NCBI RefSeq assembly: GCF_003402535.2
Contig: NZ_AP025170.1
Span: 620,001 to 684,000 of the forward strand
DNA length: 64,000 bases
Reading direction: 5' to 3'
From: Cupriavidus sp. P-10
GTDB taxonomy: Bacteria > Pseudomonadota > Gammaproteobacteria > Burkholderiales > Burkholderiaceae
In this document: piece after piece, positions 6,694 through 15,757 of the stretch
How positions within the stretch are numbered: the stretch's first letter is position 1
Layout of the letters: each line of letters opens with the position of its first letter
Notes under the pieces: model-generated
Database searches by the model: none
Told to the model about the DNA's origin: nothing
The model's input: the letters and a program-made list of their open reading frames with translations, nothing else
Position numbers and translations under genes: made by a program

Positions 6694-9597
6694 ATGGACT
6701 GCCGCGATGTAATTGACTTCGGTACCCCCGCCAGCGAATCGACCGAGATGGTCACCCTTGAAGTCGACGGCGTCAGCGTCACCGTGCCGGCCGGCACGTC
6801 GGTGATGCGCGCCGCGATGGAAGCCGAGATCGCCGTGCCCAAGCTGTGCGCGACCGACAGCCTCAAGGCCTTCGGCTCGTGCCGCCTGTGCCTGGTCGAG
6901 ATCGAAGGGCGCCGCGGCTATCCGGCCTCGTGCACCACGCCGGTGGAAGCCGGCATGAAGGTGAAGACGCAGAGCGACAAGCTTGCCGACCTGCGCCGCG
7001 GCGTGATGGAGCTGTATATCTCCGACCACCCGCTCGACTGCCTGACCTGCCCGACCAACGGCAACTGCGAGCTGCAGGACATGGCCGGCGTGGTCGGCCT
7101 GCGTGAAGTGCGCTACAACGACGGCGGACCGGAGGCTGGTACCAGCGCCAAGCCCATCGCCACGCACACCGCGCTGAAGAAGGACGAGTCCAATCCGTAC
7201 TTCACCTATGACGCCTCGAAGTGCATCGTCTGCAACCGCTGCGTGCGCGCCTGCGAAGAAACGCAAGGCACCTTCGCGCTGACCATCAGCGGCCGCGGGT
7301 TTGAGTCGCGCGTGTCGCCCGGCACCAGCCAGTCCTTCATGGACTCTGACTGCGTGTCGTGCGGCGCCTGCGTGCAGGCCTGCCCGACCGCAACGCTGAC
7401 TGAGACTTCGGTCATCAAGCTGGGCCAGGCTTCGCACAGCACCGTCACCACTTGCGCCTATTGTGGCGTGGGTTGCTCGTTCAAGGCCGAGATGAAGGGC
7501 AACGAGGTGGTGCGCATGGTGCCGTACAAGGACGGCAAGGCCAACGAGGGCCACGCCTGCGTCAAGGGCCGCTTTGCCTGGGGCTACGCCACGCACAAGG
7601 ACCGCATCCTCAAGCCGATGATCCGCGCGAAGATCACCGACCCATGGCGCGAAGTGTCATGGGAAGAGGCGATCGGCTACGCCGCATCGGAGTTCAAGCG
7701 CATCCAGGGCAAGCACGGCAAGGATTCGATCGGCGGCATCGTGTCGTCGCGCTGCACCAACGAAGAAGGGTACCTGGTCCAGAAGCTGGTGCGCGCCGCC
7801 TTCGGCAACAACAACGTCGACACCTGCGCCCGCGTGTGCCACTCGCCCACGGGCTATGGCCTGAAGCAGACGCTGGGCGAATCGGCCGGCACGCAGACCT
7901 TCAAGTCGGTGGAGAAGGCCGACGTGATCATGGTGATCGGCGCCAACCCGACCGACGGCCACCCGGTGTTTGCCTCGCGCATGAAGAAGCGACTGCGCGC
8001 CGGCGCCAAGCTGATCGTGGTCGACCCGCGCCGTATCGACCTGGTCGATTCGCCGCACATCCGCGCCGACTACCACCTGCAACTGCGTCCGGGCACCAAC
8101 GTGGCGCTGGTGACGTCGCTGGCCCACGTGATCGTCACCGAAGGCCTGCTCAACGAAGCCTTTATCGCCGAGCGCTGCGAGGATCGTGCCTTCGGCCAAT
8201 GGCGTGACTTTGTCGCGCTGCCGGAGAACTCGCCCGAGGCGATGGAATCGGTCACCGGCATCCCCGCCGACCAGCTGCGCGGCGCCGCGCGCCTGTACGC
8301 CACCGGCGGCAACGCCGCGATCTACTACGGCCTGGGCGTGACCGAGCATGCGCAGGGTTCGACCACCGTGATGGGCATCGCCAACCTGGCCATGGCCACC
8401 GGCAACATCGGCCGCGAAGGCGTGGGCGTGAACCCGCTGCGCGGGCAGAACAACGTGCAGGGCTCGTGCGACATCGGCTCCTTCCCGCATGAGCTGCCGG
8501 GCTACCGCCACGTGTCGGACTCGACCGTGCGCGGCCTGTTCGAATCCGCGTGGAATGTCGAGATCAGCCCGGAGCCGGGCCTGCGCATTCCCAACATGTT
8601 CGAAGCCGCGCTGGCGGGCAGCTTCAAGGGCCTGTACTGCCAGGGCGAGGACATCGTCCAGTCCGACCCGAACACGCAGCACGTGTCCGAGGCGCTGTCG
8701 TCGATGGAATGCATCGTGGTGCAGGACATCTTCCTGAACGAGACCGCCAAGTACGCGCACGTGTTCCTGCCGGGTTCGTCGTTCCTGGAGAAGGACGGCA
8801 CCTTCACCAACGCCGAGCGCCGCATCTCGCGCGTGCGCAAGGTGATGCCGCCCAAGGCCGGCTACGCCGACTGGGAAACCACCATCCTGCTGGCCAATGC
8901 ACTCGGCTACCCGATGGACTACACGCATCCGTCGCAGATCATGGACGAGATCGCGCGCCTGACGCCGACGTTCTCCGGCGTCAGCTACAAGCGGCTGGAC
9001 GAGCTGGGCAGCATCCAGTGGCCGTGCAACGCCGACGCGCCGGAAGGCACGCCGACCATGCATATCGACGCCTTCGTGCGCGGCAAGGGCAAGTTCATCA
9101 TCACCAAGTACGTGCCGACCACCGAGAAGATCACGCGCGCCTTCCCGCTGATCCTGACCACCGGGCGCATCCTGTCGCAGTACAACGTGGGCGCGCAGAC
9201 GCGGCGCACCGACAACGTCTACTGGCACGCGGAGGACCGCCTGGAAATCCATCCGCACGATGCGGAAGAACGCGGCATCAAGGACGGCGACTGGGTCGGG
9301 GTGCAGAGCCGGGCAGGGGATACGGTGCTGCGCGCGATCGTCAGCGAGCGCATGCAGCCGGGCGTGGTCTACACCACCTTCCACTTCCCGGAATCCGGCG
9401 CCAACGTGATCACCACCGACAACTCGGACTGGGCCACCAACTGCCCGGAATACAAGGTCACCGCGGTGCAGGTGATGCCGGTGGCGCAGCCGTCGGCGTG
9501 GCAGCAGCAGTACCAGGACTTCAACACGCAACAGCTGCAGTTGCTGGAAGCCGCCAGCGCGGATCCGACACAAACCGCGGCGCAGGCCGCGAACTGA
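6694..9597 (+). CDS. fdsA: NAD-dependent formate dehydrogenase, alpha (molybdenum) subunit
   Basis: 967 aa; GGGAGA precedes ATG 6694. The cofactor chain can be read in order: [2Fe-2S] cysteines C52, C63, C66; a His-Cys 4Fe-4S site around H112, C116, C119, C125; two ferredoxin-like 4Fe-4S motifs at C177-C187 and C220-C230; and the 4Fe-4S of the catalytic domain at C254, C257, C261, C289. The molybdenum ligand is a cysteine, C382 in RVCHSPTGYG, so this is not a selenoenzyme. The remainder is the bis-MGD-binding molybdopterin oxidoreductase fold. It oxidises formate to CO2 in the cytoplasm and supplies NADH for autotrophic or formatotrophic growth. Confidence 0.96.
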   Translation: MDCRDVIDFGTPASESTEMVTLEVDGVSVTVPAGTSVMRAAMEAEIAVPKLCATDSLKAFGSCRLCLVEIEGRRGYPASCTTPVEAGMKVKTQSDKLADLRRGVMELYISDHPLDCLTCPTNGNCELQDMAGVVGLREVRYNDGGPEAGTSAKPIATHTALKKDESNPYFTYDASKCIVCNRCVRACEETQGTFALTISGRGFESRVSPGTSQSFMDSDCVSCGACVQACPTATLTETSVIKLGQASHSTVTTCAYCGVGCSFKAEMKGNEVVRMVPYKDGKANEGHACVKGRFAWGYATHKDRILKPMIRAKITDPWREVSWEEAIGYAASEFKRIQGKHGKDSIGGIVSSRCTNEEGYLVQKLVRAAFGNNNVDTCARVCHSPTGYGLKQTLGESAGTQTFKSVEKADVIMVIGANPTDGHPVFASRMKKRLRAGAKLIVVDPRRIDLVDSPHIRADYHLQLRPGTNVALVTSLAHVIVTEGLLNEAFIAERCEDRAFGQWRDFVALPENSPEAMESVTGIPADQLRGAARLYATGGNAAIYYGLGVTEHAQGSTTVMGIANLAMATGNIGREGVGVNPLRGQNNVQGSCDIGSFPHELPGYRHVSDSTVRGLFESAWNVEISPEPGLRIPNMFEAALAGSFKGLYCQGEDIVQSDPNTQHVSEALSSMECIVVQDIFLNETAKYAHVFLPGSSFLEKDGTFTNAERRISRVRKVMPPKAGYADWETTILLANALGYPMDYTHPSQIMDEIARLTPTFSGVSYKRLDELGSIQWPCNADAPEGTPTMHIDAFVRGKGKFIITKYVPTTEKITRAFPLILTTGRILSQYNVGAQTRRTDNVYWHAEDRLEIHPHDAEERGIKDGDWVGVQSRAGDTVLRAIVSERMQPGVVYTTFHFPESGANVITTDNSDWATNCPEYKVTAVQVMPVAQPSAWQQQYQDFNTQQLQLLEAASADPTQTAAQAAN

Positions 9598-9612
9598 GCG
9601 GAGGGCCACATC

Positions 9613-10497
9613 ATGATGCGCTGCATGCAGTCACCGCAGGCCGAGCCGTCGGCGCTGGACGAGATGCCTACCCACAGCACCTTCGCCGTCAGCCGCTGGC
9701 GGCAGGGCGAGATCTCGCTCAGTCCCGACGAGATCGCCGAAGAAGTGCCGGTCGCGCTGGAATACAACGGCATCTCGCACGCGGTGATGCTGGCCACGCC
9801 GGCCGACCTGGAGGACTTCGCGCTGGGCTTCAGCCTGAGCGAGGGCATCGTGTCGACGGCGCGCGATGTCTATGACATCGAGATCGACATGCGCGAGCAC
9901 GGCATCGCGGTGCGGCTGGAAATCGCTTCCGAAGCATTCATGCTGCTGAAGGACCGGCGCCGCTCGCTGGCGGGGCGCACCGGCTGCGGGCTGTGTGGGA
10001 CCGAGTCGCTGGAACAGGTGATGCGCACGCCGGCACCGGTGCGCAGCGAGGCCAGTTTCCATACCGACCTGATCCAGGCCGCGTTTGTGCAACTCCAGTT
10101 GCGGCAGGCACTGCAGCGCCACACCGGCGCTACACACGCCGCCGCGTGGCTGCGTGCCGATGGCCATGTCTCACTCGTGCGTGAAGACGTGGGGCGCCAC
10201 AATGCGCTCGACAAGCTGGCCGGCGCGCTGGCGCGCAGCGGGGAGGACATCTCCACGGGCGCCGTGCTGGTGACCAGCCGGGCGAGTTATGAAATGGTGC
10301 TGAAGACCGCCGCCATCGGGGCCGGCGTGCTGGCGGCAGTGTCGGCGCCGACGGCGCTGGCGGTGCGGCTGGCCGAGCAGACCAATATGACGCTGGCCGG
10401 GTTCGTGCGCGCCGGCGCGCACGTGGTCTACGTCCATCCCCAACGGCTGCAACACGGCCTGCAACACGACCTGCAACACGAAGCGAGCCTCGTATGA
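9613..10497 (+). CDS. fdsC: FdsC, FdhD-family formate dehydrogenase maturation factor
   Basis: 294 aa from ATG 9613 (GGAGGG upstream; ATG 9616 is an alternative). It belongs to the FdhD family: the conserved GRTGCGLCG motif holds the CxxC pair used in sulfur transfer to the molybdenum cofactor, and LVREDVGRHNALDKLAGA is the family signature. It binds and sulfurates the bis-MGD cofactor before insertion into FdsA. The C-terminal tail has a short tandem repeat (LQHGLQHDLQHE). It overlaps fdsD by 4 nt. Confidence 0.93.
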   Translation: MMRCMQSPQAEPSALDEMPTHSTFAVSRWRQGEISLSPDEIAEEVPVALEYNGISHAVMLATPADLEDFALGFSLSEGIVSTARDVYDIEIDMREHGIAVRLEIASEAFMLLKDRRRSLAGRTGCGLCGTESLEQVMRTPAPVRSEASFHTDLIQAAFVQLQLRQALQRHTGATHAAAWLRADGHVSLVREDVGRHNALDKLAGALARSGEDISTGAVLVTSRASYEMVLKTAAIGAGVLAAVSAPTALAVRLAEQTNMTLAGFVRAGAHVVYVHPQRLQHGLQHDLQHEASLV

Positions 10498-10718
10498 ACG
10501 TCGAGAACCTGATCACCATGGCCAACCAGATCGGCTGCTTCTTCGAGGCGATGCCTGATCGCGAGGAGGCGGTTTCCGATATCGCCGGGCATATCAAGCG
10601 CTTCTGGGAGCCGCGCATGCGCAGGGCTTTGCTGGGGCACGTCGACGGCGAATCCGGCGTCGGGCTGGATGCGATCGTGCAGGAGGCGCTGGCGCGGCAC
10701 CGGAGCGTGCTGGAATAA
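10494..10718 (+). CDS. fdsD: Formate dehydrogenase delta subunit
   Basis: 74 aa; ATGA overlap with fdsC. It is a small all-helical protein starting MNVENLITMANQIGCFFEAMPD with a GHIKRFWEPRMRR segment typical of FdsD. The family is needed for activity or assembly of NAD-linked molybdenum formate dehydrogenase and carries no cofactor motif. It is the last gene of the operon and is convergent with the DUF899 gene 32 bp further on. Confidence 0.93.
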   Translation: MNVENLITMANQIGCFFEAMPDREEAVSDIAGHIKRFWEPRMRRALLGHVDGESGVGLDAIVQEALARHRSVLE

Positions 10719-10750
10719 GTTCCGCACGAACGCCGCGCTGATCTTCGCCG

Positions 10751-11458
10751 CTACCGCTTTCCATACTCCAGCTGCGGATACCAGTCGCCGCCGCGGCCTT
10801 CCGGCGTGGTATCCAGCAGCGTCCAGAGCGGGTCCAGGTCCGGCGCGCCGCGCGGATCCTGTCCGGGGTCGGCCGTGAGGGCATACATTTCGCCGCTCCA
10901 GAAGTGCCGGATCTTGCCGTCGCGCCGCGTGAAGACCGAGTAGCCTGGCACGTCGCCGTCTTCCGGGCTGACATAGTCGCGCGTGAATGCGCCGTCGAGG
11001 TCCGCATAGACCTTCAGCTTCGTCCAGCCCCGTTCCTGCTTCGCCTGCAGCAGGCGTTCGACCGGTGAGCGGGCGATCATGGCCAGCGCCACGCGTTGCT
11101 CGATATCCGGCACCTTGTGGTCCCACGAACCCATCAGCGAAGTGCACATCGGGCAAGGCCGTTCGCGCTGCGGCCCGAACATATAGCTGTAGATAACGAG
11201 GGTGTCCTTGTCCCCGAACAGCGCTTCCAGCGTCATGGGTCCGTGTTCGCCCTGGAAGGTGTAGCGTTTGGTGACTTCGCCGCCGGGCGGCAGCCTGCGG
11301 CGTTGCGCGGCGACGCGTTCGATGTGCCGTCGCAGTTCGATCTCTTCCGCCAGCAGCGTATTGCGCGCCTTGCGGTACTCGGCACTTTCGTTGGGGAAAT
11401 GCACGGGATTGCGTTGCGCAAGTTCCATGGCTGGGGTAAGTGTTGCCTTGGCATCCAT
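10751..11458 (-). CDS. DUF899 thioredoxin-like family protein
   Basis: 235 aa from ATG 11458 with AGGAGGG just upstream. It shows the DUF899 pattern: ELRRHIERVAAQRRRLPPGGEV near the N terminus, then YSYMFGPQRERPCPMCTSLMGSWD with two close cysteines, and a C-terminal FHRWDG-like region (RHFWSGEMYAL). The family has a thioredoxin-like fold and no firmly assigned activity; a redox or dehalogenation-like role is sometimes guessed. No signal peptide. It stands alone between the fds operon and the transglycosylase gene. Confidence 0.85.
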   Translation of the reverse strand: MDAKATLTPAMELAQRNPVHFPNESAEYRKARNTLLAEEIELRRHIERVAAQRRRLPPGGEVTKRYTFQGEHGPMTLEALFGDKDTLVIYSYMFGPQRERPCPMCTSLMGSWDHKVPDIEQRVALAMIARSPVERLLQAKQERGWTKLKVYADLDGAFTRDYVSPEDGDVPGYSVFTRRDGKIRHFWSGEMYALTADPGQDPRGAPDLDPLWTLLDTTPEGRGGDWYPQLEYGKR

Positions 11459-11637
11459 GTCAGCCCTCCTTGTCAGGCTAGCGTCCCGGAACAGCCATGC
11501 AAGGTGCGCTACCCACCACCGGGTGGGATCGCGGATAACATGGCCCGTCAAGGTTGGTACCCGCCCGGAAGGGAATCGTTCCCACGCCGCGCGTTTCCGG
11601 GCCCTCACTTCCGCATCAATACCGCATCACTTCCGCA

Positions 11638-12333
11638 TCACTTCAGCCGCAAAGGCTCCAGCAGCGCCCCGTCATACTCGGGATGCGAAATCCTGCCCAG
11701 CTCCAGCATGCGGCGCAGGATATAGACTTGCCGCTGCCGGGCGCGGCGGGGATTGGCGACGGGGTTGTTCGCCGAGGGGGCCTTGGGCAGGCCGGCGAGC
11801 ATCGCGCTCTCGGCCAGCGACAGCTGCGCCAGCGGCCTGCCGAAGTAAGTCTGCGCCGCATCGGCGAAGCCATACGCGCCCTGGCCCAGGTAGATCTTGT
11901 TCATGTACAGCTCAAGGATCTCGTCCTTGCCCAGTGCGTCTTCGATCCGGTACGACAGCAGCACCTCATACAGCTTGCGCGTATAGGTCTTGTCGCGCGA
12001 CAGGTAGAAATTGCGCGCCACCTGCATGGTGATGGTCGACGCGCCCTGCGACAGGTCGTCCGACAGGTTGGCGACGCCGGCGCGGATCACGCCGACGTAG
12101 TCGATGCCGTCATGCACGTAGAAGCGCTCGTCCTCGATCGCCACCACGGCGTCGATCAGGTCGCGCGGATAGCGCGACAGCGGGACGTAGTCAGCGGTGC
12201 GGCGGAAATCCGTCAGCGCGTCGAGCGACGGCAGTTGCCGCTGGACGGCGAGGATGGCAACGGTGGCAAGCAGCGCGCCGCCGATCACGGCGAGCACCAG
12301 CAGCCTGACAAAGGCGGACCAGAGACTTTTCAT
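11638..12333 (-). CDS. Solo GT51 peptidoglycan glycosyltransferase
   Basis: 231 aa. An N-terminal membrane anchor (about residues 9-30) is followed by a GT51 domain with the catalytic block AIEDERFYVHDGID, the QGASTITMQVARN block, and RKLYEVLLSYRIE and ELYMNKIYLGQGAYG. It polymerises lipid II into glycan chains at the outer face of the inner membrane. Motif wording is closer to the glycosyltransferase half of class A PBP1a than to classical MtgA, and there is no transpeptidase domain. The protein ends in a complete stop, so it is a stand-alone polymerase of roughly MtgA length. Confidence 0.88.
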   Translation of the reverse strand: MKSLWSAFVRLLVLAVIGGALLATVAILAVQRQLPSLDALTDFRRTADYVPLSRYPRDLIDAVVAIEDERFYVHDGIDYVGVIRAGVANLSDDLSQGASTITMQVARNFYLSRDKTYTRKLYEVLLSYRIEDALGKDEILELYMNKIYLGQGAYGFADAAQTYFGRPLAQLSLAESAMLAGLPKAPSANNPVANPRRARQRQVYILRRMLELGRISHPEYDGALLEPLRLK

Positions 12334-12414
12334 GCCGCGTATTGTGCCAGCCGCGGGCGGCGGGGTGCGAGTCCCTGCTGTCCCGCTCGCCCATGGCTGG
12401 TGGCGCCGCGGCGG

Positions 12415-13464
12415 TCAGCCCTGCGGCACCGGTACGCCTACTGCCTGCGCCAGCTGCTCCAGGTTGCGCCAGATCGCGGGGTTGATGTCGAGGGCATCCG
12501 CGGCACGCTCGCGGTTGGCCGCTTCGAACTCGCCGGGATACTGCACGCGGTCGAAGCCGGGCGCCGTCGGGGTGTCGTGCAGGTATTTGACGAACGCCTC
12601 CACCTCGGCGCTTTCCCAGCTCAGGCCGAGGTCCAGCTCGGGATTGACCAGCACCGCGAACAGGTTGTTGGTGGCCACGCCGCCGCGCGGGTTTTCCGGC
12701 TGGATGGTGCCGCCGCCCGACAGCACCCCCGCCAGCAGTTCCGCCACCACGCCGAGCGCATAGCCCTTGTGCAGGCCGAACGGCAGCAGCGCGCCGGGTT
12801 CTTCGCCGAACATGGTCGAGGCGTCGGTGGTGGGGTTGCCTTCGGCGTCGATGATGCTGTTCTCGGGCGCGGCCTCGCCTTTCTCGGCCAGCACGCGCGC
12901 CTTGTTGATGGCGATCGCGCTGGTGGCCATGTCGACCACGATGGGCGGGCGGCCGTTCGGCATGGGGCCGGCGAAACACAGCGGGTTGGTGGTCAGGCGC
13001 GCGACGCGGCCGCCATACGGTGCCACTACCGGCGGCCGGTTGGTCACGTTGGTGAAGCTCAGCAGCACGAAACCCGCCGCCGCCACCAGCTCGCCGTAGT
13101 GCCCCATGCGGCCCAGGTGGTGCGAATGGCGCAGCGTGACGATGCAATGGCCGTGCTCGCGCACGCGCTCGATGGCGGCCTGCATCACGGTCTTGCCCAC
13201 GTGCTGGCCGAAGCCGCGGTGGCCGTCGAACACCATCAGCGAGCCCCGGTCCAGCGCGCAGGTGGCGCGGCCTTCGCGGTTGACGTTGTTGGTCTCGATC
13301 GCCTTGCGGTAGTTGGGCAGGATCGAGATGCCGTGGCTGGCGTAGCCGCAGCGGTCGGCTTCGACCAGGTGCTCGGCGACGTCGTCGGCGATGTCCTCGG
13401 GTACCGACTGTGCCACCAGCAGGTCGCGGGCAAAACGGCGGGCGGAATCCAGGGAGATTTTCAT
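12415..13464 (-). CDS. Ldh/YiaK-type NAD(P)-dependent 2-hydroxyacid dehydrogenase
   Basis: 349 aa. ATG 13464 is preferred over 13467 because GGAGG then sits 5 nt away. Family hallmarks: an N-terminal HxVEADRCGYASHGI segment, RHSHHLGRMGHYGE in the nucleotide and substrate pocket, TNPLCFAGP, VVDMATSAIA, and KGYALGVVAELLAG. This malate/L-lactate/ureidoglycolate dehydrogenase family has a novel NAD fold, distinct from Rossmann lactate dehydrogenases. It lies 22 nt downstream of the DASS transporter gene on the same strand, so the substrate is probably the carboxylic or hydroxy acid that the transporter imports. The exact acid cannot be read from the sequence. Confidence 0.85.
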   Translation of the reverse strand: MKISLDSARRFARDLLVAQSVPEDIADDVAEHLVEADRCGYASHGISILPNYRKAIETNNVNREGRATCALDRGSLMVFDGHRGFGQHVGKTVMQAAIERVREHGHCIVTLRHSHHLGRMGHYGELVAAAGFVLLSFTNVTNRPPVVAPYGGRVARLTTNPLCFAGPMPNGRPPIVVDMATSAIAINKARVLAEKGEAAPENSIIDAEGNPTTDASTMFGEEPGALLPFGLHKGYALGVVAELLAGVLSGGGTIQPENPRGGVATNNLFAVLVNPELDLGLSWESAEVEAFVKYLHDTPTAPGFDRVQYPGEFEAANRERAADALDINPAIWRNLEQLAQAVGVPVPQG

Positions 13465-13486
13465 CATGGCCTCCTTAACGGCTGTC

Positions 13487-15043
13487 TTATACCCAGCCCA
13501 GCCAGCGCCAGTAAGTCGCCGCGAACAGCAGCATCAGGCCGTAGCCGATGATGGTGACCGGGATGCCGATGCGCGCGAACTGGCGGCCGTTGAAGGTATC
13601 GGTGCCCAGGCACACCATGTTCTGCGGCGCGTTGATCGGCAGGATAAAGCCGAAGCTGACGGTAAAGCCCAGCAGCATGGTGATGCCGACGCGGTTGATG
13701 TCGCCGGGCAGGGTCTGCAGTACCGAGATCAGGATCGGCAGCAGCGCCGCGGTGAGCGCGGTGGCGCTGGCAAAGCCCAGGTGGATCAGGATCAGGAACG
13801 CCGCCAGGATGGCGAACACCATCACCGCACCCTGCGTGGCCAGGCCCGAGTGCGTGACCACGAATTCGCCCAGCCACTGGCCGGCCTTGGTCGACAACAA
13901 CGCGGTGCCCAAGCTGATGCCGACGCCGAACACGATCAGCGTGCCCCACGGCGTGCGCTGCTGCATGGTCTTCCAGTCCATCACGCCGATGCGCGGCAGC
14001 ATCAGGATCACCAGGCCGACAAAGGTCACCGTGGCGGTATCGAAGCTGTGCAGCTTGCCCTCGGTGGCCCAGAACAGCAGCAGGCCGATCGACACCGCGG
14101 CCAGGCGCTTCTGCGGGCCGGTCATCGGGCCCAGTTCGGACAGCTCGCGCTGCACCGCTTCCTTGCCGCCGGGGATGGCTTCGGTCTCGGGCGGCAGCAG
14201 CCAGCGCACCAGGAAGTACAGCACCACCGACATGACGATGGCCCACGGCGCGCCGGCGATCAGCCACTGCAGCCAGGTGATCCGCTCACCGAGCAGCTTG
14301 TCCATGAAGCCCACGGTCAGCAGGTTCTGCGCGGCGGCGGTCTGGATGCCGACGTTCCAGATGCTGGTGGCCTGCGCCACCGTGATCATGATGCCGGCGG
14401 CGATATTCGACTTCTTGTCGACACCGAACGCGGCGATCACGCCCATCATGATCGGCACCACGCACGCGCTGCGCGCGGTGGCGCTCGGCACCACCAGGCT
14501 CAGCGCGATGGTGACGGCGACCGTGCCGATCAGGATGCGGCGCGTGCTGGTGCCGATGGCCGACAGCGTCACCAGCGCGATGCGCCGGTCCAGCCCGGTC
14601 ACGGTCATCGCCGCGGAGATGAACAGCGCGGCGGCCACCAGCGCGAGCGCCGTGTTGGAGAAGCCGGCCAGCGCCATGCCCAGCGCCCGGGAGGTGCCGT
14701 ACTGCACGCTGGGGTCGCTGACCGTCGGCGCAAAGCCGATCAGCCCGGCCATCAGCGAGGTGATCATGATCGCGCTGGCCTCGTACGAGACCGCCTCGGT
14801 GATCCACACCACGATGGCGAAGGCGAGGATGGCCAGCATGCGCTGGCCGGCTATGGTCAGTCCTTCCGGCTGCGGGATCGCGAGTACGCCAAGCAGCACG
14901 GCGACGGCGAGGAACAGGCCCCAGTGCAGCGCCATCCTGGGCGCGGCGGCGCTGGCGGTTGCCGCGGTCGCGGGCGCCGTGGGGGGAGCCGGGGAGGCAG
15001 GTGAAGCCGGGGAGGCAGGTGAAGCGTGAGAGGTATCGGGCAT
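13487..15043 (-). CDS. DASS-family (SLC13) anion/dicarboxylate transporter
   Basis: 518 aa. ATG 15043 is chosen because AAGGA lies about 8 nt upstream; ATG 15052 would leave no spacing. After a Ser-Pro-Ala-rich tail of about 40 residues there are 11-12 hydrophobic segments with the DASS signatures VPSATARSACVVPIM and, near the C terminus, FILPINAPQNMVCLGTDTF. Members are Na+- or proton-coupled carriers or exchangers of dicarboxylates, tartrate or sulfate. It is the first gene of a two-gene unit with the Ldh-type dehydrogenase. The N-terminal tail contains a four-fold SPA repeat encoded by a tandem DNA repeat. Confidence 0.88.
   Translation of the reverse strand: MPDTSHASPASPASPASPAPPTAPATAATASAAAPRMALHWGLFLAVAVLLGVLAIPQPEGLTIAGQRMLAILAFAIVVWITEAVSYEASAIMITSLMAGLIGFAPTVSDPSVQYGTSRALGMALAGFSNTALALVAAALFISAAMTVTGLDRRIALVTLSAIGTSTRRILIGTVAVTIALSLVVPSATARSACVVPIMMGVIAAFGVDKKSNIAAGIMITVAQATSIWNVGIQTAAAQNLLTVGFMDKLLGERITWLQWLIAGAPWAIVMSVVLYFLVRWLLPPETEAIPGGKEAVQRELSELGPMTGPQKRLAAVSIGLLLFWATEGKLHSFDTATVTFVGLVILMLPRIGVMDWKTMQQRTPWGTLIVFGVGISLGTALLSTKAGQWLGEFVVTHSGLATQGAVMVFAILAAFLILIHLGFASATALTAALLPILISVLQTLPGDINRVGITMLLGFTVSFGFILPINAPQNMVCLGTDTFNGRQFARIGIPVTIIGYGLMLLFAATYWRWLGWV
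14994..15028. repeat. In-frame tandem repeat encoding (Ser-Pro-Ala)n
   Basis: The 18-bp unit GGGAGGCAGGTGAAGCCG is repeated about twice inside the N-terminal cytoplasmic tail of the DASS transporter gene. Copy-number change would keep the reading frame. Confidence 0.7.
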
Positions 15044-15113
15044 CGCCGTCATCCTTGTGTTGATGATCCTCGTCGGATACCTCGACGCGGCGTGCTGGCG
15101 ATCGGTGCGGCAG

Positions 15114-15131
15114 GCCGGCAACTTTGCCGGC
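15114..15131. promoter_or_regulatory. 18-bp palindrome upstream of the DASS operon
   Basis: Arms GCCGGCAA (15114-15121) and TTGCCGGC (15124-15131) are perfect, separated by CT, about 70 bp before the transporter start. It is a candidate operator for an unidentified regulator. The rest of the 15044-15462 gap holds no other signal that I trust. Confidence 0.45.
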
Positions 15132-15462
15132 GGGGCATTGTCGGTCGCGAGGCTGCATCCGCGTCGGGCTTGCTCTAGCGGCCCGGCTTCTGGCCTGGCC
15201 GCCGCGTTCGACATGATAGGAATTGTCCGGGCCGGCGGTGGGCGATGTCGAGGCTCCGACTCGCTTCATTGCGCCGACAATGATTCAGATCAAGTTTAGT
15301 TTCGAGCGACGGATTTTTGCGGCGGCTTCGCTATCCCATCTATAAAGGCCGGCGCTACAAGGCGTGGCGGGCGTGGCGTGGCGATGAGGGCGCACGCGCC
15401 ACCGCGCCCGGCCAGCCGGGTGATGCATGCGCCGGTGTGATCTGAAATAATTGGAGCCGATG

Positions 15463-15708
15463 ATGAAGGTTTTAGTACGCGGGCTGAAGGCAGGACTCAG
15501 CGCAGCGGCGCTGCGCAAGGCATTGGCACAATACGCCAGCATCCGCTCGGTCGAGCTGGTCGAGGCCGGCGACCCGAAGCGCCCGTGGGCCTGGGTCGAT
15601 ATCGACGCCGGCGCACTGGCGGTGTGGAAGCTGGTGGCGCGGCTGGACCGGCGCTATATCGCCGGCAGCCACCTGCGCTGGTATGTGCCGGCCTATCGCG
15701 GCCGCTGA
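15463..15708 (+). CDS. RRM-like mini-protein, copy A
   Basis: 81 aa from ATG 15463, with GGAG at 15453-15456 (ATG 15460 is too close to it). The protein begins MKVLVRGL, has SIRSVELVEAGDPKRPWAWVDID in the middle and ends SHLRWYVPAY. The order of a beta strand VLVRGL, a helix, a strand and then a PWAWVDID strand resembles a minimal RNA-recognition motif, with RNP2-like and RNP1-like strands, although the aromatic RNP1 consensus is only partly present. A clear paralog is encoded at 19589-19831. Function is unknown; RNA binding is an inference from the fold pattern. Confidence 0.7.
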   Translation: MKVLVRGLKAGLSAAALRKALAQYASIRSVELVEAGDPKRPWAWVDIDAGALAVWKLVARLDRRYIAGSHLRWYVPAYRGR

Positions 15709-15757
15709 CGCTGCCAGGTGCGACGCCCGCATCGACAAGAACATTCAGGGAGCAACA

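Noticed and set aside
4990..7596. 868-codon open frame on the minus strand across fdsB/fdsA
   Set aside because: It is antisense to well-supported genes with cofactor motifs, its product is low-complexity His/Arg/Ala-rich, and it has no ribosome site; it arises from high GC at third positions.
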